64,000 nt of DNA from positions 1 through 64,000 of the forward strand of contig JAQBOG010000033.1 in the NCBI GenBank assembly GCA_028288165.1, given 5' to 3'. The position numbers were made by a program, and so were the translations under genes. Origin of the DNA: Sphingobacteriales bacterium. Lineage in GTDB: Bacteria > Bacteroidota > Bacteroidia > Sphingobacteriales > Sphingobacteriaceae. The notes under the pieces are model-generated. The model searched no databases, was not told the origin of the DNA, and saw only the letters and a list, made by a program, of their open reading frames with translations. Below, piece by piece: positions 23,803-33,188 of this stretch (its first letter is position 1; the number at the start of each line of letters is the position of its first letter).

Positions 23803-24879
23803 TTATACGAAAGGATATTTTACCACTCTGGCTTTTATTTTATTATCTCGTATAAGTATGTAAATATCTGATCCAACTTTAGCGTATTGAGGTTTTACAT
23901 ACCCTAAACCGATTGCTTTTTTTAAGGATGGTGATTGCGTTCCGGAAGTTACTTTTCCGATCACATTTCCCTCCTCATCTACAATCTGATAATCATGGCG
24001 AGGAATTCCCCGATCTATCATTTCGAAACCTACCAATTTGCGCTCTACACCGTTTTGTTTTTGGATAGCCAGATTTTCAGAATTTGTAAAGTTCTTAGTA
24101 AACTTTGTGATCCAACCTAAACCAGCTTCTAACGGTGATGTGGTATCATCAATATCGTTTCCATAAAGGCAAAAGCCTTTTTCTAAGCGTAATGTATCAC
24201 GAGCAGCCAAGCCAATTGGCTTTATCCCGTAAGGCTCACCTGCTTCAAAAATTGCGTTCCAAATATGTTCTGCATGCTTATTGTCAAAATATATTTCAAA
24301 ACCACCCGCTCCGGTATATCCGGTGGCCGAAACTAATACATTTTCTCTCCCAGCAAAAACAGTCTTTTTAAAGGAATAATATTCCATTTCTGCCAGGTTG
24401 ATTTCTGTCAGTGATTGTAACGCTTCCGCTGATTTTGGTCCTTGAATAGCAAGCAACGAGGTACGTTCAGAAATATCTTTAATATCTACATCAAACGTGT
24501 TGTTTTCAGAAATCCAGTTGAAGTCCTTTTCTATGTTACTGGCATTTACAACCAGCATATACGTTTTTGCATCAATACGATAAACCAACAGATCATCTAC
24601 AATACCTCCACTTGTATTTGGCAAACAAGAATATTGGATTTTGCCATCAACTAGCACCGAAGCATCATTTGAAGTTACCGCTTGAATTAAATCCAACGCC
24701 TTATCACCTTTCAGAATGAATTCGCCCATGTGGCTCACATCAAAAACACCGACAGTATTTCGCACGGTTTCATGCTCTGCTAGTACTCCTGCATATTGTA
24801 CAGGCATATTAAATCCTGCAAAAGGAACCATTTTAGCACCAAGTGCTACATGGATATCATTTAAAGCAATGTTCTTCAT
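23803..24879 (-). CDS. gcvT: Glycine cleavage system T protein (aminomethyltransferase)
   Basis: GcvT transfers the methylene group from lipoyl-bound aminomethyl to tetrahydrofolate, releasing ammonia. The segments [21 protein letters not shown] and [13 protein letters not shown] (substrate Asp/Arg region) are typical. The 358-residue length fits. I start at 24879 ([14 protein letters not shown]), not at the in-frame ATG 42 nt upstream, because TACTTTTG (24896-24903) lies between them as a candidate -7 box. gcvH is in the window at 56375, far away, and gcvP is not seen. Confidence 0.96.
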   Translation of the reverse strand: MKNIALNDIHVALGAKMVPFAGFNMPVQYAGVLAEHETVRNTVGVFDVSHMGEFILKGDKALDLIQAVTSNDASVLVDGKIQYSCLPNTSGGIVDDLLVYRIDAKTYMLVVNASNIEKDFNWISENNTFDVDIKDISERTSLLAIQGPKSAEALQSLTEINLAEMEYYSFKKTVFAGRENVLVSATGYTGAGGFEIYFDNKHAEHIWNAIFEAGEPYGIKPIGLAARDTLRLEKGFCLYGNDIDDTTSPLEAGLGWITKFTKNFTNSENLAIQKQNGVERKLVGFEMIDRGIPRHDYQIVDEEGNVIGKVTSGTQSPSLKKAIGLGYVKPQYAKVGSDIYILIRDNKIKARVVKYPFV

Positions 24880-24960
24880 TCTGAAAATTAAACGGCAAAA
24901 GTAAGTATAAGGTATGAGCAATCAGCTATCAGCCTATAGCAAGGTTGTTAAAGAGAGAAT

Positions 24961-25112
24961 GACACAGAGTTTCACAGAGGAGACACAGAGAAATATAGGC
25001 TGCTCTCGTATTATAAAAATCTTTATGTAAAAATAGCTCGAGGATTATCTCCTTTCAGATTCCTTAAAAACCTCTGTGTATCTTTGTGCCCTTCTCCGTG
25101 AATCTCTGTGTA
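24961..25112. repeat. Family E repeat (CACAGAG inverted element)
   Basis: GACACAGAGTTTCACAGAGG on the left faces CCTCTGTGTATCTTTGTGCC and CCGTGAATCTCTGTGT on the right: an imperfect inverted element of about 150 bp made of the CACAGAG/CTCTGTG word. It separates gcvT from rnhB. Similar CACAGAG repeats are known in many environmental bacteria. Confidence 0.65.
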
Positions 25113-25133
25113 AAAATAGCAAAGAGAAGTTTT

Positions 25134-25733
25134 TTACTCGAAAAGCTCTAATTGTGGATCACTAACCCGAAAAGTTCTGCGATGATACGGTGAAAAACCA
25201 TAATTAATGACTGCTTCTCGATGCTGGATAGTTGGATATCCTTTATTGGTATGCCATCCATAAATTGGATGCTCGTCAGCAAGCTTCATCATAAAATCAT
25301 CCCGGTAGGTTTTGGCTAATATGGAAGCTGCAGCAATCGAGAAGTATTTTCCATCCCCTTTTATAATACACTCGTGTGGAATATTTGGATATGGAGTGAA
25401 ACGATTACCATCTACTAAAATAAATTCCGGACGGATATTTAGTTTTTCAACTGCCAGATGCATCGCCAAAAATGATGCTTTCAAAATATTGATTCTATCA
25501 ATTTCATCATGATCAACTTGCGATACAGCAAAAGCAAGTGCTTCTTTTTCGATATGTACGCGTAAATCATATCTGTCTTTTTCGCAAAGTTGCTTGGAGT
25601 CATTCAATACATCGTGATGAAAATCTCTGGGGAGAATAACCGCAGCAGCGAAAACTGGGCCTGCTAAACAACCTCTTCCAGCTTCGTCACATCCAGCCTC
25701 AACAAACTCCAATTGAAAATAAGGTAAAAGCAT
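25134..25733 (-). CDS. rnhB: Ribonuclease HII
   Basis: RNase HII removes ribonucleotides and RNA primers from DNA. The [14 protein letters not shown] motif gives Asp16 and Glu17; further acidic residues lie in ILVDGN and in the [12 protein letters not shown] segment. The [14 protein letters not shown] motif near residue 157 is diagnostic of RnhB. Length is 199 residues. It starts 11 nt after the stop of the SpoIIE-phosphatase gene on the same strand, so the two are likely one transcript. Confidence 0.96.
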   Translation of the reverse strand: MLLPYFQLEFVEAGCDEAGRGCLAGPVFAAAVILPRDFHHDVLNDSKQLCEKDRYDLRVHIEKEALAFAVSQVDHDEIDRINILKASFLAMHLAVEKLNIRPEFILVDGNRFTPYPNIPHECIIKGDGKYFSIAAASILAKTYRDDFMMKLADEHPIYGWHTNKGYPTIQHREAVINYGFSPYHRRTFRVSDPQLELFE

Positions 25734-25744
25734 TGGGGAAATAA

Positions 25745-26998
25745 TTATCGGATTTTAATAGACAATATAGTGATATCGTCTGAATTCATTTTTGCTTTGT
25801 GGGTATTTTGAATATTCTTTAATAAACTTTTATTCAATTCATCAACACCAAAACTTTTAGCCGTTTGCAAATAACTCACTAACTCATCATCCTCAATAAA
25901 CACATCTTCATCTGCACTCTCCACTAAACCGTCGGTATAATTAAATATTAAAGTACCTGGAGCCAGTATTTCATTTCCAATATTTATAAACGGAAGTTCA
26001 TCAAACGCACCAATCATGGTTGTGCCTTGCTTTAAAAACTTTACTTCGTTATTTAAAATCAATATCGGGGGATTATGACCTGCATTCACATAACTTAATT
26101 CCCGCGTTACTTCATGATAACGCCCCAAAAACAACGTGATAAAACGTTCGCCATTGGTATTTGATATTAAAATCTGATTTAATTTCGTGATCACTTTAGA
26201 CAAGTCATCCTCAACCGACGCCCAGGCTCTTAAACTTGCCTGAAGATTTGCCATTAACAGTGCCGCCGAAATTCCTTTTCCAGAAACATCTGCAATGCAC
26301 CAAATAAATTCATGCTCACTTAAACGGATAAAATCGAAATAATCGCCACCAATATTCTGATTGGGAAGATATGTGGCACCAACTTCTACAGAGCCCGTTT
26401 TTGGCAAACTATGCGGGATCAACATATTTTGCACTTCGCTGGCCAATTCCATATCACGTTGGAAACGTTCTCGTTGTACACTTTCTTTGAAAAGCTTTTT
26501 GTTCTCTAAGGCAACCACAATCACATTAATTAACGTCTGAATAAAGTTCAGATCATTTACAATTAATTCAGGGTGCGTATCTAGTGCCTTAATTAAAACA
26601 AACGCAAGGGTATCATCTTTATGAAAAACCGGAACGAAATAATCGTAATGGTTTAAAAGTTCGTTTGAGCTTGATTTTAATGCCGCAATACTTTTAGTAT
26701 CCTGTAAAGCAGCGCAAATTAAACTTAATGTTTTTGTATCTTCAAATTCGCCACCAAACCGTGCCCCACAATAGTAATAACTTCCTTCTTTAATAAGCAG
26801 GCGCATTTCTCCTATTTTAAGGTGTACTCTTAAAATTACTTCTAACATTTCGTACAGTACTGCGGTAGCACTGTTTTTATTAATAGCCTTGGTAATTTCT
26901 AAAAGTGAATTTAACTCCGCCTGCCTTTTTAAGAGCAGTTGAATTAGTCCGCTTTCATCCGTATTGTCTGGTGTAGGTATCTGTGCCAATACAAACAT
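25745..26998 (-). CDS. GAF-like plus SpoIIE (PP2C) serine phosphatase
   Basis: The 417-residue cytoplasmic protein has a GAF-like sensory region (about 20-180, weak motifs) and a short coiled linker ([15 protein letters not shown]). A SpoIIE/RsbU PP2C domain follows with metal motifs GGDYFDF (about 211-217), [22 protein letters not shown] and YTDGLVE, and a final SDDITI. Such phosphatases act on anti-sigma antagonists or response regulators in partner-switching. No partner STAS or HPK gene is adjacent. It lies between an ABC permease and rnhB on one strand. Confidence 0.88.
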   Translation of the reverse strand: MFVLAQIPTPDNTDESGLIQLLLKRQAELNSLLEITKAINKNSATAVLYEMLEVILRVHLKIGEMRLLIKEGSYYYCGARFGGEFEDTKTLSLICAALQDTKSIAALKSSSNELLNHYDYFVPVFHKDDTLAFVLIKALDTHPELIVNDLNFIQTLINVIVVALENKKLFKESVQRERFQRDMELASEVQNMLIPHSLPKTGSVEVGATYLPNQNIGGDYFDFIRLSEHEFIWCIADVSGKGISAALLMANLQASLRAWASVEDDLSKVITKLNQILISNTNGERFITLFLGRYHEVTRELSYVNAGHNPPILILNNEVKFLKQGTTMIGAFDELPFINIGNEILAPGTLIFNYTDGLVESADEDVFIEDDELVSYLQTAKSFGVDELNKSLLKNIQNTHKAKMNSDDITILSIKIR

Positions 26999-27041
26999 TT
27001 AATGTGAGCAATAAATTTAGGAAAATATGTAGAATATTTAT

Positions 27042-28172
27042 TTAAACATTTAAATTCTGCGATTTTACGTCAAAAGCATCCCTTAAACCTACTGCAACCA
27101 AATTAAAAGCATACACCAATAACATAATTGCAAGGCCCGGCAATATAGCCAGATAGGCGGCATCCATTATAATGTAACCATAATGTTCTTTAATCATCCC
27201 GCCCCAGGTAGGTATTGGCGGTTGCGCACCGAACCCTAAAAAACTTAATCCGGCTTCTAGTAAAATTGCCGATGCAAAATTCGATGAAGCAATTACCAGT
27301 ATTGGCCCGGTTATATTCGGCAAAATATGATTCATTATAATGTACGAATCTTTAAATCCGAGTGCTTTGGCAGCTTCTACAAATTCAATATTTTTATAGC
27401 TAAACATTTGGCCTCGAACCAACCTGGCAACTTCTACCCACATCGATAATCCAACAGCCACAAATATTTGCCAAAAGCCTTTTCCCAAAGCGAACGATAT
27501 AGCAATGACTAATAGAAGTGCCGGCAAAGCCCAAATTACATTCATGAGCCAGCTTAACGATAAATCAATCTTTCCACCATAATATCCTGCAACAGATCCT
27601 ACCAAAACCCCAAGCGTTAAGGAGATGATGACAGCGATTATACCAACTGAAAAAGATACCCGTAACCCCAAAATAATCCGGCTTAATAAATCTCGGCCAT
27701 AAATATCTGTACCAAGCCAAAACGTTCTTTCATCGATGTTATTTTTGCGAATAGACACTTGCTGATTCTTTAAAGGCTCTTTACCATCAGAAAAAAGCTT
27801 TAATGAATAAGCCTCCTGCTCCGAAGGCTCTTCTTCCCCAATAAATTCCTGTACAATAATCGAATCACCCTTAAATTGATAACCTGTAATTGGAATAGAA
27901 TGGTCTGATGGCGGCTGACCAAATAGCATTTTTTTTATTAAGCCAACTTTTGCTGGCTGTACTTCTGCAGGAATTTTAAGGAAAGTAAATTTTGAACCCG
28001 GTTTTTTTGTAGTAAGCTGCAGAACCATCGTATTAGCTTGCGGACTCTCATCGGGTGTAATTAAATATCCTAACACACACACCAACATCATCAGTACAAT
28101 AAAACCAAGCCCGGCAACTGCTGATTTATTTTGCTTAAATCTTTTCCAGGTACGTTCAAGTGGCGAATTCAT
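27042..28172 (-). CDS. ABC transporter permease, DppC/OppC type (orphan)
   Basis: The protein has 376 residues. A first membrane segment (about 18-38), a periplasmic insert of about 115 residues and five further segments carry the binding-protein-dependent permease EAA loop (EAAKALGFKDSYIIMNHILPN). The DERTFWLGTDIYGRDLLSRI motif before the second segment is typical of DppC/OppC peptide permeases. No ATPase, DppB or binding-protein gene is adjacent, so it is separated from its partners. It is followed by the SpoIIE-phosphatase gene after 43 nt. Confidence 0.88.
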   Translation of the reverse strand: MNSPLERTWKRFKQNKSAVAGLGFIVLMMLVCVLGYLITPDESPQANTMVLQLTTKKPGSKFTFLKIPAEVQPAKVGLIKKMLFGQPPSDHSIPITGYQFKGDSIIVQEFIGEEEPSEQEAYSLKLFSDGKEPLKNQQVSIRKNNIDERTFWLGTDIYGRDLLSRIILGLRVSFSVGIIAVIISLTLGVLVGSVAGYYGGKIDLSLSWLMNVIWALPALLLVIAISFALGKGFWQIFVAVGLSMWVEVARLVRGQMFSYKNIEFVEAAKALGFKDSYIIMNHILPNITGPILVIASSNFASAILLEAGLSFLGFGAQPPIPTWGGMIKEHYGYIIMDAAYLAILPGLAIMLLVYAFNLVAVGLRDAFDVKSQNLNV

Positions 28173-28208
28173 GGATTAACCTGGTCGTTTTTAAATAATT
28201 TATTTTTC

Positions 28209-28306
28209 TGGGCGTATCCCTAAGAAGGGTCGGGCTTTCCATTCCAAGTCCTCGCCCCGATGGAAAATCGGGGCTGTGGGCTTTCCATTTCAATCCCTTA
28301 CGCAAA
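28209..28306. repeat. Family C repeat (variant with GGGGC stem)
   Basis: GGGCGTATCCCTAAG and CAATCCCTTACGC flank GGGCTTTCCATTCC, GCCCCGATGGAAAATCGGGGC (a perfect GCCCCGAT/ATCGGGGC hairpin) and GGGCTTTCCATTTC. The outer wording matches family C but the inner AATCCTTTTTGCC arms are replaced. It fills the gap downstream of the glycosyltransferase gene. Confidence 0.6.
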
Positions 28307-28327
28307 TTCGTATTCCTCAAATAATTC

Positions 28328-29461
28328 TTATCGAACCATTCTACCCTTCCAACTATATTTCCCCGAATTGCCTAGTATGCCAATAATCACTAAATAAAAA
28401 ATGTGCAATATGGTCACTAATGGGTGATACCAAATTAAATTCCCCCTTTTTGCAAAACGGCACATCGGTATCAGGAATGCAATTTCAACTAAAAGTTTTG
28501 CTGATAAACTTCCGGCTGCAATTGTAAAATACGCTGGATTAAAAAACCCAAGTATGAAATTAACTAAAATTAGCACATTGAAAAGCCATAATGAAACACC
28601 CAACAGCACGATGCTTTTGTTTTTATATTTTGTGCTTTTCGATGCCCAACGTTTCCGCTGCTGCATAAATTCATAAACACTAGGTTTTGCATGTGTATAC
28701 ACCAACGCATCAGTTGATTTACAAAAACCAATTGAATCCGGATATTTGGAAGCCACCTTATGTAGCAACAATTCATCATCACCCGAGGCAAGATCATCAA
28801 TTCCCTGAAAACCTTTCACTTCCCAAAATACCTTTTTTTCATAAGCAAGATTAGCTCCATTACACGTAGAAGGCATTTTATTGCCAATGGTAGATGCTCC
28901 TAAACCTATTAGATATAAAAATTCGAGCGTTTGCATTTCTTCAAAACGACTTTTCTCTTCATAAAATACCACTGGCGACGAAATCATTTTATACCCCTTT
29001 GTTTCGTAGCACTCAATGATTGTACTAAGCCATTCGGTGCCCATACGGCAATCTGCATCCGTGGCAACCAAAAAATCGCCTTCTGAAATTTTTATCGCTT
29101 CCGTGATTGCCTTCTTTTTGTACGAATTTAAAGCCCGGTCTTCGTTTAGTTTGATTAGCCTCACTCCTTGATCAGCGTAAGAAGAAATAATTTCGGCTGT
29201 GCAATCTGTAGAATGATCATCTACAATAATTAGTTCGAATAAATGCTTCGGGTAATTTTGAGCTAAAATATCCTGAATGGTGGCACCCAGTTTTTCTTCC
29301 TCGTTGCGTGCGGCAATTAACACCGAAACCCGGGTACTTGGTTCTTTTCCAACTTTGATAAAGTAAGGTAAGCGTTGCCAGCCGTATCTGAAATAAAGTA
29401 CAATTGCAACGTATGCAATTGTTAATAAAATGGTTAGGGTATTAATTATCAGGTTTACCAA
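28328..29461 (-). CDS. Family 2 glycosyltransferase, membrane-anchored
   Basis: The 377-residue protein has an N-terminal membrane segment and a GT-A domain: VSVLIAARNEE (about 43-53), IIVDDHSTDCT, DADCRMG (DxD-like) and QQRKRWASKS (the QxxRW-type motif). About three C-terminal membrane segments follow. This is the processive or lipid-modifying GT2 layout. The start overlaps the end of the upstream flippase-like gene by 20 nt, so the pair is translationally coupled and likely makes and moves one glycolipid. The sugar and acceptor are unknown. Confidence 0.88.
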   Translation of the reverse strand: MVNLIINTLTILLTIAYVAIVLYFRYGWQRLPYFIKVGKEPSTRVSVLIAARNEEEKLGATIQDILAQNYPKHLFELIIVDDHSTDCTAEIISSYADQGVRLIKLNEDRALNSYKKKAITEAIKISEGDFLVATDADCRMGTEWLSTIIECYETKGYKMISSPVVFYEEKSRFEEMQTLEFLYLIGLGASTIGNKMPSTCNGANLAYEKKVFWEVKGFQGIDDLASGDDELLLHKVASKYPDSIGFCKSTDALVYTHAKPSVYEFMQQRKRWASKSTKYKNKSIVLLGVSLWLFNVLILVNFILGFFNPAYFTIAAGSLSAKLLVEIAFLIPMCRFAKRGNLIWYHPLVTILHIFYLVIIGILGNSGKYSWKGRMVR

Positions 29462-30416
29462 AAAAATTAAGCTTTAAAACAAAAACAGATCCCAAAATAG
29501 CAGGAATAATAAGGTTCACTAACCAAATAAGTGTAGTTGCAGCCATGATTGCAATTTCTTGCGAGGTAATAAAACCAAAGAAATAAGTTGCTGTCATACT
29601 CCGAACACCCACATCCAGCAAATCTAAGGAAGGCAAAGCAGATTGAATGAAGAATAATATAAAAATCATCATCACCATATCCAATATCGCCATCTCAGGT
29701 ATCAGTAAATGAATAATTAAACAATACTGCGTGGTGAAAACTAAAAATCTCGACAAACAATATAAAATCACTTGTGCTAAATCGGCCTTCTTGAATTTCG
29801 CCAGAATATGAAAAAACCGCCTAAACCGTCTCAAGAACTTTACTTTAGATAAAAGGCCATCCAACAATCGGATATTAAAATAAAAAAAGAGAAAAAAGGA
29901 ACAGAACACAATCACGACGAAAACGAGCGCATTATAAAGCAGCCGATTGATGTCCATGAAACTTCCAAGAAACCAAAGGATGGCAATGGCACCAAAAATA
30001 TTCGTGATTACCATTTGGCCAATAGAACCAACGGCCATTGCAATTACGCCAAATACTCTTTTCCTAGGAGATAAAAAAAATACTCTGCCGCCATATTCTC
30101 CTATCCGGTTTGGTGTAAAAACGGCCCATGTTAATCCGCAAAAAACAGATTCAATGGATTTCCATAAACTTATGCGCTCAATTTTTTTGAGTAGATATTT
30201 CCATTTCACTGCTTCGATCGTCCAATTGACAAGCATTAATAAAATGATGATACTTACTACAATAACAACGTTTACAAAATTTATACTGGTTGCAAGACTC
30301 TTAAAGTTTTTTAGATTTTGATTATGAGTGAGTTTTTGATAAATGAAACCAAACGCCAACAGTAGAATAGCTGTTTTGAAGAAAATACTAATTAGCTTTT
30401 TATTGGTTGGGCTCAC
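29442..30416 (-). CDS. Lysylphosphatidylglycerol synthase TM-region/UPF0104 family membrane protein
   Basis: The 324-residue protein has about eight membrane segments and belongs to the MprF-flippase-like (AglD/UPF0104) family. Segments NRIGEYGGRV (about 101-110) and LLDVGVRSMTATYFFG near the C-terminus are typical. It lacks the soluble aminoacyl-transferase domain, so it is not a complete MprF. Partners are often glycosyltransferases, as here, where the GT2 gene overlaps its 3' end by 20 nt. A role as lipid flippase or accessory for the GT product is inference. Confidence 0.82.
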   Translation of the reverse strand: MSPTNKKLISIFFKTAILLLAFGFIYQKLTHNQNLKNFKSLATSINFVNVVIVVSIIILLMLVNWTIEAVKWKYLLKKIERISLWKSIESVFCGLTWAVFTPNRIGEYGGRVFFLSPRKRVFGVIAMAVGSIGQMVITNIFGAIAILWFLGSFMDINRLLYNALVFVVIVFCSFFLFFYFNIRLLDGLLSKVKFLRRFRRFFHILAKFKKADLAQVILYCLSRFLVFTTQYCLIIHLLIPEMAILDMVMMIFILFFIQSALPSLDLLDVGVRSMTATYFFGFITSQEIAIMAATTLIWLVNLIIPAILGSVFVLKLNFFGKPDN

Positions 30417-30514
30417 TATTACAAATTTTGCTACAATGTTAAGAAAAGGCGGGCAAATATTTTGTCACTAAAAATGTATCACTAATAAGCGTTAAACCCG
30501 TAATATTGCTTTGT

Positions 30515-31111
30515 ATGTTGAAAGTTAAAGCTACCGAACGTGTTATTTTAGGAATTGATCCCGGAACAAGCGTAATGGGTTATGGAATTGTGAAAGAAGT
30601 AAAGAATCAAGTGGAGCTTATATGTATGGGTGTTGTTAAGCTTGATCATTTAGACGACCATCCCTCAAAACTCAAGCATATTTTCGAAAAAACTGTCAAC
30701 TTAATTGATCAGTATCACCCGGATTGCTTGTCAATCGAAGCCCCGTTTTATGGTAAAAATATTCAGGTGATGCTAAAATTGGGCCGGGCTCAGGGTGTTG
30801 CCATGGCGGCGGCACTTTCCCGGAACCTGCCAATTTTTGAGTATGCACCCAGAAAAATTAAACAATCAATCACCGGCAACGGAAATGCAGTTAAAGAGCA
30901 AGTTGCTGCAATGCTTAAAACGCTACTAAAGTTTACAGAAACTCCCGAATTTTTAGATGCTACAGATGGTTTGGCGGTTGCAGTTTGCCATTCCTTTCAG
31001 AAAATAAGTACATCCGGTAAAAAATCATATTCGGGATGGGAAGCATTTGCTAAGGATAATGTTAAGCGGTTAGCCCCCCAACCACCTAAAGGGGGGGGTA
31101 TAACCGGCTAA
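30515..31111 (+). CDS. ruvC: Crossover junction endodeoxyribonuclease RuvC
   Basis: RuvC resolves Holliday junctions. The catalytic acids are in GIDPGT (Asp near 15), IEAPFYGKN (Glu), and DATDGLAVAVCH (two Asp). A KQSITGNGNA segment matches the DNA-binding region. I start at the ATG at 30515, although a TTG nine bases upstream is in frame. The last residues (LAPQPPKGGGITG) are encoded by a family B palindromic repeat, so the natural C-terminus has been replaced or extended. ruvA is at the right end of the window; ruvB is not seen. Confidence 0.95.
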   Translation: MLKVKATERVILGIDPGTSVMGYGIVKEVKNQVELICMGVVKLDHLDDHPSKLKHIFEKTVNLIDQYHPDCLSIEAPFYGKNIQVMLKLGRAQGVAMAAALSRNLPIFEYAPRKIKQSITGNGNAVKEQVAAMLKTLLKFTETPEFLDATDGLAVAVCHSFQKISTSGKKSYSGWEAFAKDNVKRLAPQPPKGGGITG

Positions 31112-31143
31112 TCCTCCCCCTTTAAGGGGTCGGGGGGCCTAGG
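31069..31143. repeat. Two inverted family B repeats between and inside ruvC and the HIT gene
   Basis: TTAGCCCCCCAACCACCTAA plus GGGGGGGG is followed, after TATAACCGGCTAAT, by CCTCCCCCTTTAAGGGG and TCGGGGGGCCTAGG. The two copies are in opposite orientation. The first lies in the ruvC 3' coding end and the second in the 3' coding end of the HIT gene, so both stop codons are inside the element. Confidence 0.75.
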
Positions 31144-31538
31144 GACGGCAATTCTTTTCTAATCTTCTCCGCTGTTTCTGCCAATTCTTTTTCGGTAAGT
31201 TTAAGCTTTGGTTTGCTAAAATTCATATCGCTCACAGAATGCATAGGGATTAAATGCACATGAGTATGAGGAACCTCCAAACCAATTACGGTAACACCTA
31301 TTTTAGGACAAGGCACTGCTTTCTTTAATCCTTCGGCTACAATCTTTGCAAAAATCATTAAACCTGTGTAGGTCTCATCATCGAGGTCGAAAATATAATC
31401 AACTTCTTTTTTTGGGATAACCAAAACATGACCAACAGCTAAAGGCTGGATGTCCAGAAAAGCAAGGAAATCTTTAGTTTCTGCTACTTTATGAGCCGGA
31501 ATTTCACCTGAAATGATTTTTGAAAATATAGATGCCAT
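31122..31538 (-). CDS. HIT family nucleotide-binding protein
   Basis: The 138-residue protein starts MASIFSKIISGEIPAHKVAET and ends its core with the histidine triad HTHVHLIP (about residues 112-119), typical of HinT-like nucleoside phosphoramidases. The last residues (SLGPPTP) are encoded by a family B repeat. It lies 49 nt after greA on the same strand, so the two are likely co-transcribed. Its cellular substrate is not evident. Confidence 0.94.
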   Translation of the reverse strand: MASIFSKIISGEIPAHKVAETKDFLAFLDIQPLAVGHVLVIPKKEVDYIFDLDDETYTGLMIFAKIVAEGLKKAVPCPKIGVTVIGLEVPHTHVHLIPMHSVSDMNFSKPKLKLTEKELAETAEKIRKELPSLGPPTP

Positions 31539-31587
31539 AGGTAGGGTTGTTAATGTACGTTACTGTTTAATGTTAACATACAAATGA

Positions 31588-32061
31588 TTATCTCGATACT
31601 TCTAAAATTTCAAATTCAACTTTTCCTGCGGGTACGGTCACTTCAATTTTATCACCAACAGCTTTACCAAGTAAACTTTGAGCAATAGGAGATTTCACTG
31701 AAATTTTACCAGTTTTCATATCAGCTTCTGTTTCAGAAACTAACTGATAAGTCATTACCGCATTGTTTTTAGTGTTTTTAATTTTAACAACAGATAAAGC
31801 AAAAACCTTCGAAAGGTCTAATTTAGATTCATCCATTAGGCGAGCATTTGCCAACACTTCACCTAATCTTGAAATTTTCGCTTCATGATGACCTTGTGCT
31901 TCTTTTGCTGCATCATACTCCGCATTTTCTGATAAATCTCCTTTATCGCGAGCTTCTGCAATTGCTTTTGCAATCTGAGAACGCCCTTCGGTTTTCAAGT
32001 AATGTAATTCTTCTTTTAATTTTTCTAATCCTTCTTTAGAATAATATATAACCTCTGCCAT
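31588..32061 (-). CDS. greA: Transcription elongation factor GreA
   Basis: GreA enters the RNA polymerase secondary channel and stimulates cleavage of backtracked RNA. From the ATG at 32061 it is 157 residues, the normal size. The N-terminal coiled coil contains GDLSENAEYDAAKEAQ with the acidic tip (Asp and Glu near 40-44). The C-terminal FKBP-like domain ends SPIAQSLLGKAVGDKIEV. An in-frame ATG 84 nt upstream is rejected because it lies in the leader hairpin. The gene has its own promoter and a structured 5' leader. Confidence 0.96.
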   Translation of the reverse strand: MAEVIYYSKEGLEKLKEELHYLKTEGRSQIAKAIAEARDKGDLSENAEYDAAKEAQGHHEAKISRLGEVLANARLMDESKLDLSKVFALSVVKIKNTKNNAVMTYQLVSETEADMKTGKISVKSPIAQSLLGKAVGDKIEVTVPAGKVEFEILEVSR

Positions 32062-32081
32062 AACGCACGTTTTAATGGGAC

Positions 32082-32130
32082 TACTATAAAAAACAAACAA
32101 GACTATGCCGGCCAATGCCAATATAGTCTT
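32082..32130 (-). promoter_or_regulatory. Terminator-like hairpin in the greA 5' leader
   Basis: On the minus strand AAGACTAT (complement of 32123-32130) pairs with ATAGTCTT (complement of 32099-32106). The loop is rich in TTGGC/GCCGG that can pair further. A U-rich run (TGTTTGTTTTTTATAG) follows. It lies between the greA promoter and the ATG, where it could terminate early and make a short leader RNA. Confidence 0.6.
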
Positions 32131-32144
32131 GCTCTGTAATAACA

Positions 32145-32177
32145 CGAAGATAAACTTTTTGATTTCAGAAATGCAAA
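32145..32177 (-). promoter_or_regulatory. Promoter of greA
   Basis: On the minus strand TTTG (complement of 32174-32177), a 21-base spacer and TATCTTCG (complement of 32145-32152) match the Bacteroidota consensus with one mismatch. The start would be near 32140, about 80 nt before the ATG. Confidence 0.5.
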
Positions 32178-32259
32178 TTTTTTAATCAGTTCTGATCTTA
32201 TTAATTAATTGCTAGGAATATAAAAACATCAAGCTAAAAATTTAAATACCAGATTTAAT

Positions 32260-33183
32260 TTACAGCTTTCTGAGCTTTTCTGCTAGCACCTCTGATATCT
32301 TTTTATAGGATTCAAATGTCCATCCAGCTACATGCGGACTTAATATTACATTATCATTTACAGCCAAGTCCTGATACCATTCTTGTTCATAAATTGCTGG
32401 GAATTTTTCAGTTTCTAAAACATCCAGGCCGGCGCCTAAAATCTTACCGGACTTTATCCCATTTAATACCGCTCTGGTGTTTACTACTTCGCCCCTTGAA
32501 GTATTTATTAGAAAGATTGGCTTTTTAAAATGGTATAAATATTCATCATTTACTAATTGCCGAGTCTCTCTTGTTAAGGGAATATGAAAGCTTACAATAT
32601 CCGAATGTTTCACAATTTGCTCCATACTATTCTCTTTCACGTAATCATCCGAATAGTCTGTTTTATATTTGTCGAAAGCAATTACTTCTACATCAAATCC
32701 AGACAATTTTCTAGCTAATGCTTGCCCAGTATTGCCATATCCTACAATTCCTACTGTTTTTCCCTTTAGCTCCCATCCACGATTTCCTTCTCTATCCCAA
32801 ATCCCTTTCCTTACCTGCTGATCGCTTCGGCGGAGATTATTCATTAAAGAAAGTAACATCCCAATGGCGTGCTCAGCTACAGCATCGCGGTTTCCTTCAC
32901 TTGCGTTAAGGCATACAATGCTTTTACTTTTGGCATAATCAACATCAACACCATCCATTCCAGCTCCAGCCCTACCAATAAATTTTAAATAGGATGCCGC
33001 ATCTAGTATTTCCTTATCTACTTTAAATCTGCTTCTAATTACCAACCCAAAATATTCTGGGAGTATACGTATCGCTTCTTCCCTGGTGATAGTAGGTTTT
33101 ATATCAACTTCATAACCCAGCCTTTCTGCTTCTTCTTTAAAAATTGAATGCAAATTATCAACGAGGAGGATTTTTCTTTTCAT
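32260..33183 (-). CDS. D-2-hydroxyacid dehydrogenase (phosphoglycerate dehydrogenase-like)
   Basis: The 307-residue NAD-dependent enzyme has FIGRAGAGMDGVD and NRDAVAEHAIGMLLS in the first domain and the NAD-binding GIVGYGNTGQALA. The catalytic residues are Arg in INTSRGEVV, Glu in VLETEKF and His in LSPHVAGWT. It lacks the ACT domain of full-length SerA, so it may be a short 3-phosphoglycerate dehydrogenase or another hydroxyacid dehydrogenase. It is a single gene upstream of greA and downstream of rsmA on the same strand. Confidence 0.88.
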   Translation of the reverse strand: MKRKILLVDNLHSIFKEEAERLGYEVDIKPTITREEAIRILPEYFGLVIRSRFKVDKEILDAASYLKFIGRAGAGMDGVDVDYAKSKSIVCLNASEGNRDAVAEHAIGMLLSLMNNLRRSDQQVRKGIWDREGNRGWELKGKTVGIVGYGNTGQALARKLSGFDVEVIAFDKYKTDYSDDYVKENSMEQIVKHSDIVSFHIPLTRETRQLVNDEYLYHFKKPIFLINTSRGEVVNTRAVLNGIKSGKILGAGLDVLETEKFPAIYEQEWYQDLAVNDNVILSPHVAGWTFESYKKISEVLAEKLRKL

Positions 33184-33188
33184 TAATG

